Assembly (NCBI GenBank): GCA_023420115.1
Contig: JAEZWR010000036.1
Span: forward strand, 1 to 64,000
Direction: 5' to 3'
DNA: 64,000 nt
Source: Bacillota bacterium
GTDB lineage: Bacteria; Bacillota; Clostridia; Saccharofermentanales; Fastidiosipilaceae
Of this stretch, positions 37,932 through 47,535 are shown in pieces. The stretch's first letter is position 1. Each line of letters starts with the position of its first letter. A model generated the notes under the pieces. That model worked only from the letters and a program-made list of their open reading frames with translations, had not been told where the DNA came from and made no database searches. The translations under genes and the position numbers were made by a program.

Positions 37932-37948
37932 AAGAGCCTTAAGCTCTT
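37932..37948 (-). terminator. Possible terminator downstream of holA
   Basis: AAGAGC (37932-37937) and GCTCTT (37943-37948) form a six-base stem followed on the minus strand by an interrupted T-rich run. It is 200 bases past the holA stop, so assignment is weak. The rest of the 37856-38148 gap holds a 14-base palindrome TCTTTATATAAAGA near 38061 and no gene. Confidence 0.4.
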
Positions 37949-38148
37949 GCTTCCAAACTTGATTTTTGTCAAATATGAATTTACAAGTAAAAAAGTTCAA
38001 AGGATAATGTCAGTGCAAATAAATAAAAAAAGTAAAATAATCGTACTCCGTCTGAGTTGATTCTTTATATAAAGAGGAAAATTTATATGCTTGTATAACA
38101 TTTAATTTGTGTAAGGGGTAAGCTGATAGTCTGATAATAATATAGGGA

Positions 38149-39279
38149 TCAATTTTTGCTTCCAGCCAATGAAAGAAGGATCAGCATTTCATTGGCCTCA
38201 AAATAGCCGTTGCTCTTTATCTTCTTGTCGATATCTCTTGCTAAATTTATTAAGTATATGAGCTTGGGGCGGCTAAAATTTCTCGCTTGATTCCGAAGCT
38301 TCCTAATTTTCCAACTCATATTGCTTCCATAAGCTAAAATCTTGAGTATTTCCTCATCATTTAGACCATTTGAATCTAAAATGCAAAGTAGTTCTCTAAA
38401 GTGTCTCTGTAACATGAGCAAAATCATTTGTGTCGGTTCTTTGCGATCAAGTAAATTATTGTAAATTTTAAGAACGGTAGGCATATCTGAATTTGATATA
38501 GCATCTACTAGAGAAAAAACATCTCCCGTGAGATTCGGTCTTAGAATTTTTTCTACACTTTTTACATTGAGAATATGTGAACTGCGTTGTACTTCGTTAG
38601 CATCAAAACGCATACTATTAAGAGCTAGTTTTATTTTTTTTAGCTCTTGTTCAATTAATGATAATGAGGAATCACAAGCTTCAATCAAATATAGGACGAG
38701 ATCGGGCGATAGGTTTAGTTCAAGTTCTTTGGCTCTATCTTTTATCCATCTTTCTAATTCAGATGAACTCAATTTTGGAAAGGTGAAAAGTAAATCATGG
38801 GAAATGATATCTTTTAGCAATTTAGATCTGCGATCAATTTTTCTCTCAATAAAAATTAGGCATGAAGCATCTTCACTGCCTACTAGTTCATCAAAGAGTC
38901 CTTTTATTATAGTTTGTTCGTGAGTTGAAAGAGAGGAAGTAGATGTTGAAGAAAAAAGACCAGAATTTTTAATTACAAAAATTCTTCTGGAACCAAAACC
39001 GAATAAGCTTGGAGTGAATATTTCTTGTGATAGATCATCCCATTTGAAATCAATATTCTTATTATCAAAATCATAAATTAATTTATTTATTAAATGATTA
39101 TCATCAGATAATAACGATTCGCAAATATCTATGTAACAATTCTCTAAGAGAAAGTGTTCGTCCCCAGAAAGAACTAAGAGACTAGGGATATTATTTGTAT
39201 TAATTCTATTTTTAAGATTGCGATAGGAAAGGAGAGAATCAACTGAATTCTTTATATAACTCTTATTATTGTATGCCAT
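38149..39279 (-). CDS. holA: DNA polymerase III delta subunit
   Basis: 376-residue clamp-loader subunit that opens the beta sliding clamp. Typical features are the N-terminal LLVLSGDEHFLLENCY, the segment LFGFGSRRIFVIKNSGLF, then SCLIFIERKIDRRSKLLKDI, and the C-terminal collar helices ending YFEANEMLILLSLAGS. GGAGGG precedes the ATG. In many Clostridia holA lies downstream of comEC; here comEC is close by but on the other strand with asnS between. Monocistronic. Confidence 0.92.
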   Translation of the reverse strand: MAYNNKSYIKNSVDSLLSYRNLKNRINTNNIPSLLVLSGDEHFLLENCYIDICESLLSDDNHLINKLIYDFDNKNIDFKWDDLSQEIFTPSLFGFGSRRIFVIKNSGLFSSTSTSSLSTHEQTIIKGLFDELVGSEDASCLIFIERKIDRRSKLLKDIISHDLLFTFPKLSSSELERWIKDRAKELELNLSPDLVLYLIEACDSSLSLIEQELKKIKLALNSMRFDANEVQRSSHILNVKSVEKILRPNLTGDVFSLVDAISNSDMPTVLKIYNNLLDRKEPTQMILLMLQRHFRELLCILDSNGLNDEEILKILAYGSNMSWKIRKLRNQARNFSRPKLIYLINLARDIDKKIKSNGYFEANEMLILLSLAGSKN

Positions 39280-39478
39280 TTGTCCCTCCTAGTTATATCT
39301 TATTTCTACTATATTATACAACAGAGCTGTATTTAACTAGCTGACTTATATTGTTCTTATTTTGATCTCATGTATTTTTTTTAGCGTATTTCTTATCGCG
39401 TTCATTTGATAATAAGTCTATAATTTAAGTTGTATCTATAATTATGTATTACTAATCTCCAGAGAGGAGCGTGCCATC

Positions 39479-40636
39479 ATGGGTAAAAAGGTTGTTTATG
39501 CAAAAAATTTAGTTCTTGAGAATCATATGCTTAAGGATTTTGCGGTAGTTTTTTCTGATAAAGTTTTAGAAATTATTCCAAAATCTGAAGCAATAAGTCA
39601 ATCTCTTGATAGTGTTGGAGAATTTGAATATGTGTTACCAGGATTTATTGATGTTCATATACATGGAAGTGCTGGTGCTGATGTTATGGATGCCAGTTTG
39701 GAGTCATTAGAGACCATTTCTAGGGCAATTACTAAATCAGGAACAACTTCATTTTTACCAACAACTATGACAATGGCAGAAGACAAAATATGTTTAGCAT
39801 TGGAAAATATACGCGAAGCGAAGAGAGTTCAAGACGAAACAGGGGAAACTAAGGGAGCGAGAATTCTCGGAGCTCATTTGGAAGGTCCCTTTATTTCAGT
39901 TCATTATAAAGGTGCTCAAGATCCTCAACATATTCAGAAGCCTAACGATAGATGGCTAAAAAATTACTATGACATAGTTAAACTTATAACAATGGCAGCG
40001 GAAGAAGATGATAATTTTGCAATGATTAAGGAATGGAGTAGTCGAGGAATAGTTGTTTCATTGGGACATACAAATGCTGATTATGAAACTGCTTTGTTAG
40101 CGTACGATGCAGGTGCTAGGCATATTACACACTTATTTAATGCAATGACACCAATTCATCATCGCAAGCCTGGTATGGTTACAGCCGCACTAAATAAAGA
40201 TTTCAATGTGGAGATGATAACAGATGGCTTCCATATTAGACCTGAAGTTATTAACCTAGTTAGTAGAGCTAAATCCAAAGACCAGATTATATTGATTACT
40301 GACTGTATGCGAGCGGGATTTATGGGTGATGGCGAATCGGAGCTGGGAGGACAGAAGGTCTATGTAAAGGGAGATCAGTGCCTGTTAGAGTCAGGGACGA
40401 TCGCTGGCTCAATACATCGAATGGACAAAGCCCTGCGTAACGTTTTAGATTTTACAGAGTGTACTCTTATTGAAGTAAGTAAAATGCTTAGCTTGAATCC
40501 AGCTAGAGATTTAGGGATAGATTCTGAATATGGTAGCATTGAAGTTGGAAAATTTGCGGACTTTGTGTGTATGGATTTAGGTCTTGAAGTCAATAAGACA
40601 ATAGTATCTGGTCAAACAATGTACGAAGTTGAATAA
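39479..40636 (+). CDS. nagA: N-acetylglucosamine-6-phosphate deacetylase
   Basis: 385-residue amidohydrolase that removes acetate from GlcNAc-6-P to give glucosamine-6-P. Motifs are PGFIDVHIHG (~54-63), GAHLEGPF with the metal Glu, SLGHTNADY, HLFNAMTPIHHRKPG and the catalytic Asp in ITDCMRAG (the usual TDAM is TDCM here), followed by IAGSIHRMDKA. GAGAGGAG precedes the ATG. It completes the route from MurQ or a GlcNAc kinase; NagB is not in the window. It is followed closely by malQ in the same direction. Confidence 0.95.
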   Translation: MGKKVVYAKNLVLENHMLKDFAVVFSDKVLEIIPKSEAISQSLDSVGEFEYVLPGFIDVHIHGSAGADVMDASLESLETISRAITKSGTTSFLPTTMTMAEDKICLALENIREAKRVQDETGETKGARILGAHLEGPFISVHYKGAQDPQHIQKPNDRWLKNYYDIVKLITMAAEEDDNFAMIKEWSSRGIVVSLGHTNADYETALLAYDAGARHITHLFNAMTPIHHRKPGMVTAALNKDFNVEMITDGFHIRPEVINLVSRAKSKDQIILITDCMRAGFMGDGESELGGQKVYVKGDQCLLESGTIAGSIHRMDKALRNVLDFTECTLIEVSKMLSLNPARDLGIDSEYGSIEVGKFADFVCMDLGLEVNKTIVSGQTMYEVE

Positions 40637-40691
40637 CTCATATGTTACTAATGTTGTAATAAGTATTTTATGAGACTTGAAGGAGTTTAGT

Positions 40692-42455
40692 TTGAGCAAT
40701 TTAAATAGTGATAACAAGAGGTCGAATATTGAAGAAATGGTTGAAATGGAGCTTAGACCGCATCGGGGTGAAATGAAGAAACGTTGCAATGGTATTTTGT
40801 GTCACATAAGTTCTTTGCCATCTCCATTTGGGATTGGTGTATTTGGAGAAGAATTGATAGATTTTTGTAGTAGGCTGGCGGATTCTGAAGTTAGTTATCT
40901 ACAAATACTTCCCATTACATATCCATCTCAAGATTCCCCTTATCAAAGTTACTCAGCTTTTGCCGGAAATCCATGGTTTATAGATCCTAGGCAATTGGTT
41001 GAAGATAGATTGTTGCTTGAGAATGAATTACCTACATTTTATTATTCTGGAGATGAATGGAAAGTTGATTATGACTTTGTGCGTAGCAATTCAGAGCGAT
41101 ACTTGCGCACTGCTTACTTAAGGTTGAGTAAAGATAATATAGAAGAAATAGAGAGATTTATATCTGAATCATTTTGGCTAGAAGATTATGCTCTATTTAT
41201 GACTGCTAGATCAAAGTTTGACAATTTACCATTTTGGGATTGGCCGAATGATATTAAATTAAGAAATACTGAGGCTATGGCAAATTTTAAAATTCAGAAT
41301 CATCATGAGTTTATGTACCATTGTTTTGTTCAATGGCTATTTTACAGACAGTGGTCAGAACTTAAGCAAAAAATTAATGCACTTGGAATTGGTATTTTTG
41401 GAGATATACCATTTTATGTTGCCTCTGATTCTGCTGATATTTGGTCTTTCCCTGAATATTTTATGCTTCGCGATGATAGGAAGCCTCTTTTGGTCGCAGG
41501 AGTCCCGCCGGATTATTTTAGCGAGGATGGACAATTATGGGGAAACACAGTTTACAATTGGCAGAATCTTAAGGCCGATGGTTATGAGTGGTGGCTAAGA
41601 CGTATCGCAAGCTCCCTGAGGCTTTATGATCTACTGCGAATTGATCATTTTAGAGGCTTCGAGTCATACTGGGTTGTTTCTGCGGAGGCAGAGACTGCAA
41701 GACATGGTGCATGGCATAAAGGGCCAGCTATGGATCTATTTAACAAGGTGAGAGAGCATTTAGGTGAGGTTAATATCGTTGCCGAGGATTTAGGGGATAT
41801 AACAGCTGATGTTAAACAATTCTTGATTGATAGTGGTTTCCCAGGAATGAAAGTTCTTCAATTTGCCTTTGATAAGGCCTATCAAGGGAAAGACTTGCCT
41901 CACAATTATCCATTGAACACTTGTGCATATACAGGAACGCATGATAACAATACGACTTTAGGCTGGCTTTATGCTGCTAGCGAGCAAGAAAGAAATTATG
42001 CCTTAGATTACTGTGGATTTGAAAATAAGGAAAGATGGGGAGAGGGTGGACTAAAATCACCTGTCTGTCGCTCAATAATAAGAACCCTTTGGTCATCGGT
42101 TGCAAGGATGACAGTTATTCCTCTTCAAGATCTTTGTGGTTTTGGTGAAGATACAAGAATGAATGTGCCAGGTATTGCTAATGGTATGTGGCAAATCAGA
42201 TTCCCAAAAGATGTCATAGCCAATATAGATTACGCTTGGCTGAAATCGATGAATCTGATTTATCAAAGGAATACAGATTATAGATTAGTATACGTTGACA
42301 TGGCAGATACGGCTGATGAGGAGGAAGAGCTGGGTTTAGATAGTACTCTTACTTCTGTGGATATTATTGAATCATGTGAGATAAAAGATCCAATAGATGA
42401 GGAAATTCGAGCAGAAAATAAACTCGATGAATCATTGGCAACTGATAGCCAGTAA
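40692..42455 (+). CDS. malQ: 4-alpha-glucanotransferase (amylomaltase)
   Basis: 587-residue GH77 disproportionating enzyme that transfers alpha-1,4-glucan segments and releases glucose. Landmarks are HISSLPSPFGIGVFG, ILPITYPSQDSPYQSYSAFAGNP, GIGIFGDIPFYVA, the nucleophile region LLRIDHFRGFESYW, the acid/base segment IVAEDLG and GTHDNNTTLGW. The start is a TTG at 40692, six bases after GAAGGAG; an earlier TTG at 40677 overlaps that site. The last ~55 residues form an acidic tail outside the enzyme fold. It probably shares a transcript with nagA and ends at a strong terminator. Confidence 0.93.
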   Translation: MSNLNSDNKRSNIEEMVEMELRPHRGEMKKRCNGILCHISSLPSPFGIGVFGEELIDFCSRLADSEVSYLQILPITYPSQDSPYQSYSAFAGNPWFIDPRQLVEDRLLLENELPTFYYSGDEWKVDYDFVRSNSERYLRTAYLRLSKDNIEEIERFISESFWLEDYALFMTARSKFDNLPFWDWPNDIKLRNTEAMANFKIQNHHEFMYHCFVQWLFYRQWSELKQKINALGIGIFGDIPFYVASDSADIWSFPEYFMLRDDRKPLLVAGVPPDYFSEDGQLWGNTVYNWQNLKADGYEWWLRRIASSLRLYDLLRIDHFRGFESYWVVSAEAETARHGAWHKGPAMDLFNKVREHLGEVNIVAEDLGDITADVKQFLIDSGFPGMKVLQFAFDKAYQGKDLPHNYPLNTCAYTGTHDNNTTLGWLYAASEQERNYALDYCGFENKERWGEGGLKSPVCRSIIRTLWSSVARMTVIPLQDLCGFGEDTRMNVPGIANGMWQIRFPKDVIANIDYAWLKSMNLIYQRNTDYRLVYVDMADTADEEEELGLDSTLTSVDIIESCEIKDPIDEEIRAENKLDESLATDSQ

Positions 42456-42554
42456 GGTTATTAATAAATATAAAAGTGACATTATAAAGTATCGTCTTGG
42501 CCTGTAAATTGTGCTAAAGAATATTTGGCTAATTGTGATTATGAAACGAGTAAT

Positions 42555-42583
42555 AAAAGGGGGGAGAGAATGCCCCCTTTTAT
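42555..42583 (+). terminator. Intrinsic terminator of nagA-malQ
   Basis: AAAAGGGGG (42555-42563) pairs perfectly with CCCCCTTTT (42573-42581) about 100 bases past the malQ stop. Confidence 0.88.
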
Positions 42584-42697
42584 TATGTAAAAGCTGAATT
42601 GACAAAGTGTATAAGAGGTGAATTCAATTGCTAGTGATAATAAACAATAATGTTTCATTAATGTGTCAGAAAACTATAAAAATATCAATTTATTTAC

Positions 42698-42725
42698 TTG
42701 ACCAATTACAAAAATATGATATTAT
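42698..42725 (+). promoter_or_regulatory. Promoter of the mgl operon
   Basis: -35 TTGACC (42698-42703), a 16-base spacer and -10 TATTAT (42720-42725) predict transcription from about 42732, 60 bases before the mglB start codon. Confidence 0.6.
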
Positions 42726-42740
42726 GCACAATATAAAGCG

Positions 42741-42766
42741 AGTCAGACATGTATTTATGTATGACT
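42741..42766 (+). promoter_or_regulatory. 5' leader stem-loop of mglB mRNA
   Basis: AGTCAGACAT (42741-42750) and ATGTATGACT (42757-42766) pair at nine of ten positions around a six-base loop. It sits ~10 bases from the predicted transcript start and ends ten bases before the AGGAGG (42776-42781). A 5'-terminal hairpin here could stabilise the message or gate the ribosome site. Confidence 0.5.
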
Positions 42767-42790
42767 TTTATAAATAGGAGGAATTGTCCC

Positions 42791-44035
42791 ATGCATAAAA
42801 AAATTGCATTTACAGCATCTGTTTTGGCTATGAGTATGGCACTCGTACCGAGCTTAATGGTTAAGGCTAGTGAAGTCGCCAACAAGGATAAACCCTTAGT
42901 ATGGTTTAACAGACAGCCTTCTAATAGTTCAACAGGTGAACTGGATAAGGAAGCCCTAACATTCAATAAGGATACATATTATGTAGGATTTGATGCTAAT
43001 CAGGGTGCCGAATTACAAGGTCAGATGATTCTTGAGTATATCGAGAAAAATATTGAGACCATCGATAGAAATGGTGATGGTGTGATCGGTTATGTTCTTG
43101 CCATTGGTGATATTGGTCATAACGACTCTATAGCACGTACAAGAGGCGTCCGCAAAGCTCTTGGTACAGCAGTAGAAAAGGATGGTGCTATTAATAGTGA
43201 TCCAGTAGGTACCAACGTTGATGGAACATCAACAGTCGTCACAGATGGTAAATTAAAAATTGGTGATAAAGAATATACAGTGAGAGAGCTTGCTTCTCAG
43301 GAAATGAAGAATGCCTCTGGTGCAACATGGGATGCTGCCACCGCTGGTAATGCAATTGGAACATGGACATCAACTTTTGGTGACGAAATTGACGTTATTG
43401 CTTCAAACAACGATGGAATGGGAATGTCAATGTTCAATGCATGGTCCAAAGAGAAAAAAGTTCCAACATTTGGATATGATGCTAACAGTGATGCAGTTGC
43501 CGCTATCGAAGAAGGATACGGTGGAACAATCAGCCAACACGCCGACGTACAGGCATACTTGACACTGCGTGTCTTACGTAACGCTCTCGATGGTGTTGAC
43601 ATTGATACAGGTATTGGCAAGCCAGACGAAGCCGGTAATGTTCTCACAGATAAAGACTATATGTATAACGAAGAAGAACGTTCATATTATGCACTTAACT
43701 TGGCAGTAACAGCTGAGAATTACAAGGACTTCCTAGACTCAACTCAAGTTTATGAGCCAGTTGCTAAACAATTAGATCCAGAGAAGAATCCAGAAAAGAA
43801 AATTTGGTTGAATATTTATAACTCATCAGATAACTTCTTGAGTTCAACATATCAGCCACTTCTCCAAAAATATGACAAGCTTCTCAACTTAAATGTTGAG
43901 TACATCGCTGGTGACGGACAGAATGAGTCAAATATTACAAACCGTTTGGCAAACCCAGCAGAGTTTGACGGTTTCGCAATCAATATGGTTAAGACCGATA
44001 ACTCCGCATCTTACACAAGTATTTTGAATCAATAA
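42791..44035 (+). CDS. mglB: Circularly permuted galactose/glucose-binding protein (MglB-type) of ABC importer
   Basis: 414-residue exported sugar-binding protein with a signal peptide (cleavage near VKA-SEV) and no lipobox. The blocks match Escherichia coli MglB but in rotated order. PLVWFNRQPS (35-44), normally mid-protein, opens the mature chain. It is followed by TYYVGFDANQGAELQGQ, the calcium loop DRNGDGVIGY, the GHNDSIARTR region, VIASNNDGMGMSMFNAW and PTFGYDANSDAV. The N-terminal MglB module (KKIWLNIYNSSDNFLSS ... DGFAINMV) comes last, at ~336-405. This is the topology described for Treponema pallidum MglB-2 (Tp0684). ATG 42791 follows AGGAGG. Glucose or galactose is the likely ligand. 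Confidence 0.92.
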   Translation: MHKKIAFTASVLAMSMALVPSLMVKASEVANKDKPLVWFNRQPSNSSTGELDKEALTFNKDTYYVGFDANQGAELQGQMILEYIEKNIETIDRNGDGVIGYVLAIGDIGHNDSIARTRGVRKALGTAVEKDGAINSDPVGTNVDGTSTVVTDGKLKIGDKEYTVRELASQEMKNASGATWDAATAGNAIGTWTSTFGDEIDVIASNNDGMGMSMFNAWSKEKKVPTFGYDANSDAVAAIEEGYGGTISQHADVQAYLTLRVLRNALDGVDIDTGIGKPDEAGNVLTDKDYMYNEEERSYYALNLAVTAENYKDFLDSTQVYEPVAKQLDPEKNPEKKIWLNIYNSSDNFLSSTYQPLLQKYDKLLNLNVEYIAGDGQNESNITNRLANPAEFDGFAINMVKTDNSASYTSILNQ

Positions 44036-44068
44036 TTCAACTTAATTTAAATTGATTCTCGGACTTAG

Positions 44069-44100
44069 GGGTTTGAGGATGCTATCCTCAAGCCCTTTTT
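44069..44100 (+). terminator. Terminator/attenuator between mglB and mglA
   Basis: GGGTTTGAGGAT (44069-44080) pairs with ATCCTCAAGCCC (44084-44095, one G-U), followed by TTTTT. Partial read-through would give more binding protein than ATPase and permease, a common design in such operons. Confidence 0.85.
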
Positions 44101-44168
44101 CTTAATTTGGAATGATAAATATTTATTAATATTCTAAATCAGTTAGAAACATGGTTTATAAAGGAAAT

Positions 44169-45704
44169 ATGATTGACAGTAATGTTAGAGATGATATTGT
44201 CTTATCCATCAGAGGGATGAGCAAGACCTTTGGGCGAAATCGAGTACTGGATAAAATTGATTTCGACATAAAAAAAGGTAGTATCATGGGGCTTATGGGA
44301 GAAAATGGTGCCGGTAAGTCTACCATGATGAAATGTCTTTTCGGAACATATCAAAAAGACGAAGGTTCGATATTTTTAAATAATAAAGAAATTAACTTTT
44401 CTGGACCAAAAGAGGCACTGGAGAATGGTATCGCCATGGTTCACCAGGAGCTTAATCAATGCTTGGAGAGAAATGTAATTGATAATCTTTTTCTAGGCCG
44501 TTATCCAACAAATGCATTTGGCATAGTTGATAAAAGAAGAATGCAAAAAGAAGCATCTGAGTTATTCCGTAAGTTAGGTATGACTGTAGATCTCAATCAA
44601 ACTATGAGAACTATGTCAGTTTCTCAGCGTCAAATGTGTGAAATAGTCAAGGCTATATCTTATGATTCTAAAGTTATTGTCCTTGATGAACCAACATCAT
44701 CACTCACAGTGCAAGAAGTTGACAAACTATTTGAGATGATGAGAATGCTTAGAGATCAGGGAATATCACTTATATATATTTCTCATAAAATGGATGAGAT
44801 CTTTGAAATATGTGATCAGATTTCTGTTCTTCGCGATGGAAAATTGGTAATGACGAAAGATATTGCGGATACTAATATGAATGAAATAATATCCGCAATG
44901 GTAGGGAGATCTTTGGATAATCGCTTCCCTGAGGTAGACAATACTCCAGGAGAAGTTGTTCTATCAATAAAGAACCTATCAACTAAATTTGAACCATATC
45001 TTCAAGATGTCAGTTTTGATGTAAGAAAAGGTGAAATATTTGGTTTATATGGTCTAGTTGGTTCGGGAAGAACTGAGCTTCTTGAAACAATCTTTGGAAT
45101 AAGAACTAGGGCGGCTGGTAGAGTTTATTACAAAAATAAATTGATGAATTTTAATGAAGTTAAAGAAGCAATGGATCATGGTTTTGCTTTGATAACAGAA
45201 GAAAGAAAGGCCAACGGGCTTTTTCTCAAAGCAGATTTGACATTTAACACCACCATTGCCAATTTAAACCAGTATAAAAATAGTTCTGGTTTAGCTTTGT
45301 CTGATTCTAAGATGACCAAGGCAACTGTTAATGAGATAAAGACAATGAGAACTAAGTGCATGGGACCTAATGATCTTATTTCAAGCTTGTCTGGTGGTAA
45401 TCAGCAAAAGGTTATATTTGGTAAGTGGCTCGAGAGAACACCTCAAGTATTTATGATGGATGAACCTACTAGAGGTATTGATGTCGGTGCCAAATATGAA
45501 ATATATGAACTGATAATAAAAATGGCAAAAGCTGGCAATACGATCATAGTCGTATCGTCAGAAATGCCTGAAATTCTTGGTATCACAAACCGTATAGGTG
45601 TTATGTCCAATGGTAGATTGTCGGGTATAGTGAATACCAAAGATACCAATCAGGAAGAATTGTTGCGTCTAAGCGCTAAATATTTATATAGCGAGGGAGT
45701 ATAA
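44169..45704 (+). CDS. mglA: Galactose/methylgalactoside-type ABC transporter ATPase
   Basis: 511-residue double-domain ATPase of the MglA/RbsA family. Domain 1 has Walker A GENGAGKST, a degenerate signature VSQRQ and Walker B VIVLDEPTSS. Domain 2 (from ~residue 260) has an altered P-loop region GLVGSGRTELL, signature LSGGNQQK and Walker B VFMMDEPTRGID. ATG 44169 is preferred because AAAGG lies just upstream; ATG 44151 would add six residues but has no good site. It lies downstream of the mglB attenuator and is coupled to mglC by a one-base gap. Confidence 0.95.
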   Translation: MIDSNVRDDIVLSIRGMSKTFGRNRVLDKIDFDIKKGSIMGLMGENGAGKSTMMKCLFGTYQKDEGSIFLNNKEINFSGPKEALENGIAMVHQELNQCLERNVIDNLFLGRYPTNAFGIVDKRRMQKEASELFRKLGMTVDLNQTMRTMSVSQRQMCEIVKAISYDSKVIVLDEPTSSLTVQEVDKLFEMMRMLRDQGISLIYISHKMDEIFEICDQISVLRDGKLVMTKDIADTNMNEIISAMVGRSLDNRFPEVDNTPGEVVLSIKNLSTKFEPYLQDVSFDVRKGEIFGLYGLVGSGRTELLETIFGIRTRAAGRVYYKNKLMNFNEVKEAMDHGFALITEERKANGLFLKADLTFNTTIANLNQYKNSSGLALSDSKMTKATVNEIKTMRTKCMGPNDLISSLSGGNQQKVIFGKWLERTPQVFMMDEPTRGIDVGAKYEIYELIIKMAKAGNTIIVVSSEMPEILGITNRIGVMSNGRLSGIVNTKDTNQEELLRLSAKYLYSEGV

Positions 45705-45705
45705 A

Positions 45706-47358
45706 ATGGCAGATAGAAGTGTAATTCTTACCGTTGATGATGAAAAGGCATTGAGACTGCCTATTGACACTTATGTCGGTGAGATTCAGAAAAAAATTGA
45801 CCAATTAAGAATAGATGGTACAGATAAAGTTTTGGCATTACAGAATCAAATTGATTCTTATAAACGAGACAGGCTGATTAGCAAAGAAGAGAAGCAGGAG
45901 AACATTGAAAGGTGCCGCAAAGAACTTCAAGCAGCTAAAGTTGTAGAGAATAAGAATCAGCCAGAAATTAAGACTTTAATTAATCAGGCGACATCTTATT
46001 TGAATAAGAATTACAATAAAGAGTATTACGATAAAGTAAAAGCTAGCACAGAGCAAGAGAAGATTCTTGCCAAGCAGGAATATCAAGAGAAACTGAATAG
46101 CTTAAAAAAGGAGCATGAGAATACGGTTTCTAGCTTGACTGATGCAAAAGAAATAAAAGAAGAGAAATACATCTATAAAAATAGACGTTTCGACGCAAAG
46201 GTACAGCATGAGAAAAGACTTCAGCAGATAAAAGATAGACGCCATACGGCTTTTAGTCATAAGTATCACTTAATTGATCTTTTGCGAATGTCAAAATTCA
46301 CTTTTATGGAGAATCGCATTCAAAAGTGGGAGAATTATAGGTATACATTCAACAAAAGAGATTTTTTCTTGAGAAATGGTCTATATATTGCAATTCTAGT
46401 TGTCTTTATTATCTTGAGTATCATAACTCCTATAGTTAAGAATACTAAATTGCTTACCTATAATAATATACTTAATATTTTCCAACAGGCGTCACCGAGA
46501 ATGTTCCTTGCATTAGGTGTTGCTGGTCTTATCTTACTTACTGGTACTGACCTATCAATTGGAAGAATGGTCGGTATGGGAATAACTACGGCTACAATTA
46601 TTATGCATAAGGGTATTAATACTGGTGGTGTTTTTGGAAAAATATTTGATTTTACCAATCTGTCTATCGGAGTGAGAATTATTTTTGCTCTCTTTATGTG
46701 CGTTATTTTATGCACAATTTTTACATCTATCGCAGGTTTCTTCACGGCAAAGTTTAAGATGCATCCATTTATCTCGACGATGGCCAATATGCTGGTTATC
46801 TTCGGTATTATGACTTATGCTACTAAGGGTGTTTCGTTTGGTGCAATAGAGTCTGAGATACCAAATATTATTATCCCGAAATTAAATGGTTTCCCTACGA
46901 TTATTTTGTGGGCGGTTGTTGCTATAGTAGTTGTTTGGTTCATTTGGAATAAGACTACATTTGGTAAGAATCTTTATGCTGTTGGGGGAAATCCAGAAGC
47001 TGCTGCAGTTTCCGGTATTTCAGTATTTGCTGTTACTATGGGTGCCTTTGTATTAGCTGGAATTCTATATGGATTCGGATCATGGCTAGAATGTGCTCGT
47101 ATGTTTGGTTCTGGTTCTGCAACATATGGTCAAGGATGGGAAATGGACGCAATCGCAGCTTGTGTTGTAGGCGGTGTCTCATTTACTGGTGGTATCGGTA
47201 AGATTTCCGGAGTTGTTGTTGGTGTAATAACCTTTACTGCTTTGACGTATGCTCTCACGGTCTTAGGAATTGATGCGAATTTACAATTCGTGTTCTCTGG
47301 AATTATCATTATGATTGCTGTAACACTTGATTGTCTTAAATATGTACGTAAGAAATAA
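45706..47358 (+). CDS. mglC: Galactose-type ABC permease with long N-terminal coiled-coil extension
   Basis: 550-residue permease. Residues ~225-550 are an ordinary MglC/RbsC-type membrane domain with eight or more helices and family motifs GTDLSIGRMVGMG, HPFISTMANMLV, FGKNLYAVGGNPEAA and VVGGVSFTGGIG. Residues 1-215 precede the first helix and are highly charged, helical and heptad-like (EKQENIERCRKELQAAK, YQEKLNSLKKEHENTVSSL), predicting a cytoplasmic coiled coil. Ordinary MglC is ~335 residues, so the extension is unusual. The ATG is one base after the mglA stop, and a terminator follows the gene. Confidence 0.92.
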   Translation: MADRSVILTVDDEKALRLPIDTYVGEIQKKIDQLRIDGTDKVLALQNQIDSYKRDRLISKEEKQENIERCRKELQAAKVVENKNQPEIKTLINQATSYLNKNYNKEYYDKVKASTEQEKILAKQEYQEKLNSLKKEHENTVSSLTDAKEIKEEKYIYKNRRFDAKVQHEKRLQQIKDRRHTAFSHKYHLIDLLRMSKFTFMENRIQKWENYRYTFNKRDFFLRNGLYIAILVVFIILSIITPIVKNTKLLTYNNILNIFQQASPRMFLALGVAGLILLTGTDLSIGRMVGMGITTATIIMHKGINTGGVFGKIFDFTNLSIGVRIIFALFMCVILCTIFTSIAGFFTAKFKMHPFISTMANMLVIFGIMTYATKGVSFGAIESEIPNIIIPKLNGFPTIILWAVVAIVVVWFIWNKTTFGKNLYAVGGNPEAAAVSGISVFAVTMGAFVLAGILYGFGSWLECARMFGSGSATYGQGWEMDAIAACVVGGVSFTGGIGKISGVVVGVITFTALTYALTVLGIDANLQFVFSGIIIMIAVTLDCLKYVRKK

Positions 47359-47400
47359 ACTTGTTTTTTTGATAAGGACTTATATATTAAAGATATTATG

Positions 47401-47429
47401 GGGGATAGACTTCAGTCTGTCCCCTTTTT
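47401..47429 (+). terminator. Intrinsic terminator of the mgl operon
   Basis: GGGGATAGAC (47401-47410) and GTCTGTCCCC (47415-47424) pair with one wobble around a TTCA loop, then TTTTT. Confidence 0.88.
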
Positions 47430-47535
47430 ATATATGTAACAACTTTTATATGTGTGACAACAGCAGCTGGATTTTTAAATTATAATTTAGACAAGCGTAT
47501 ATAGGATTATAGGAGTTATTAGAAAGAAGAAGTAT

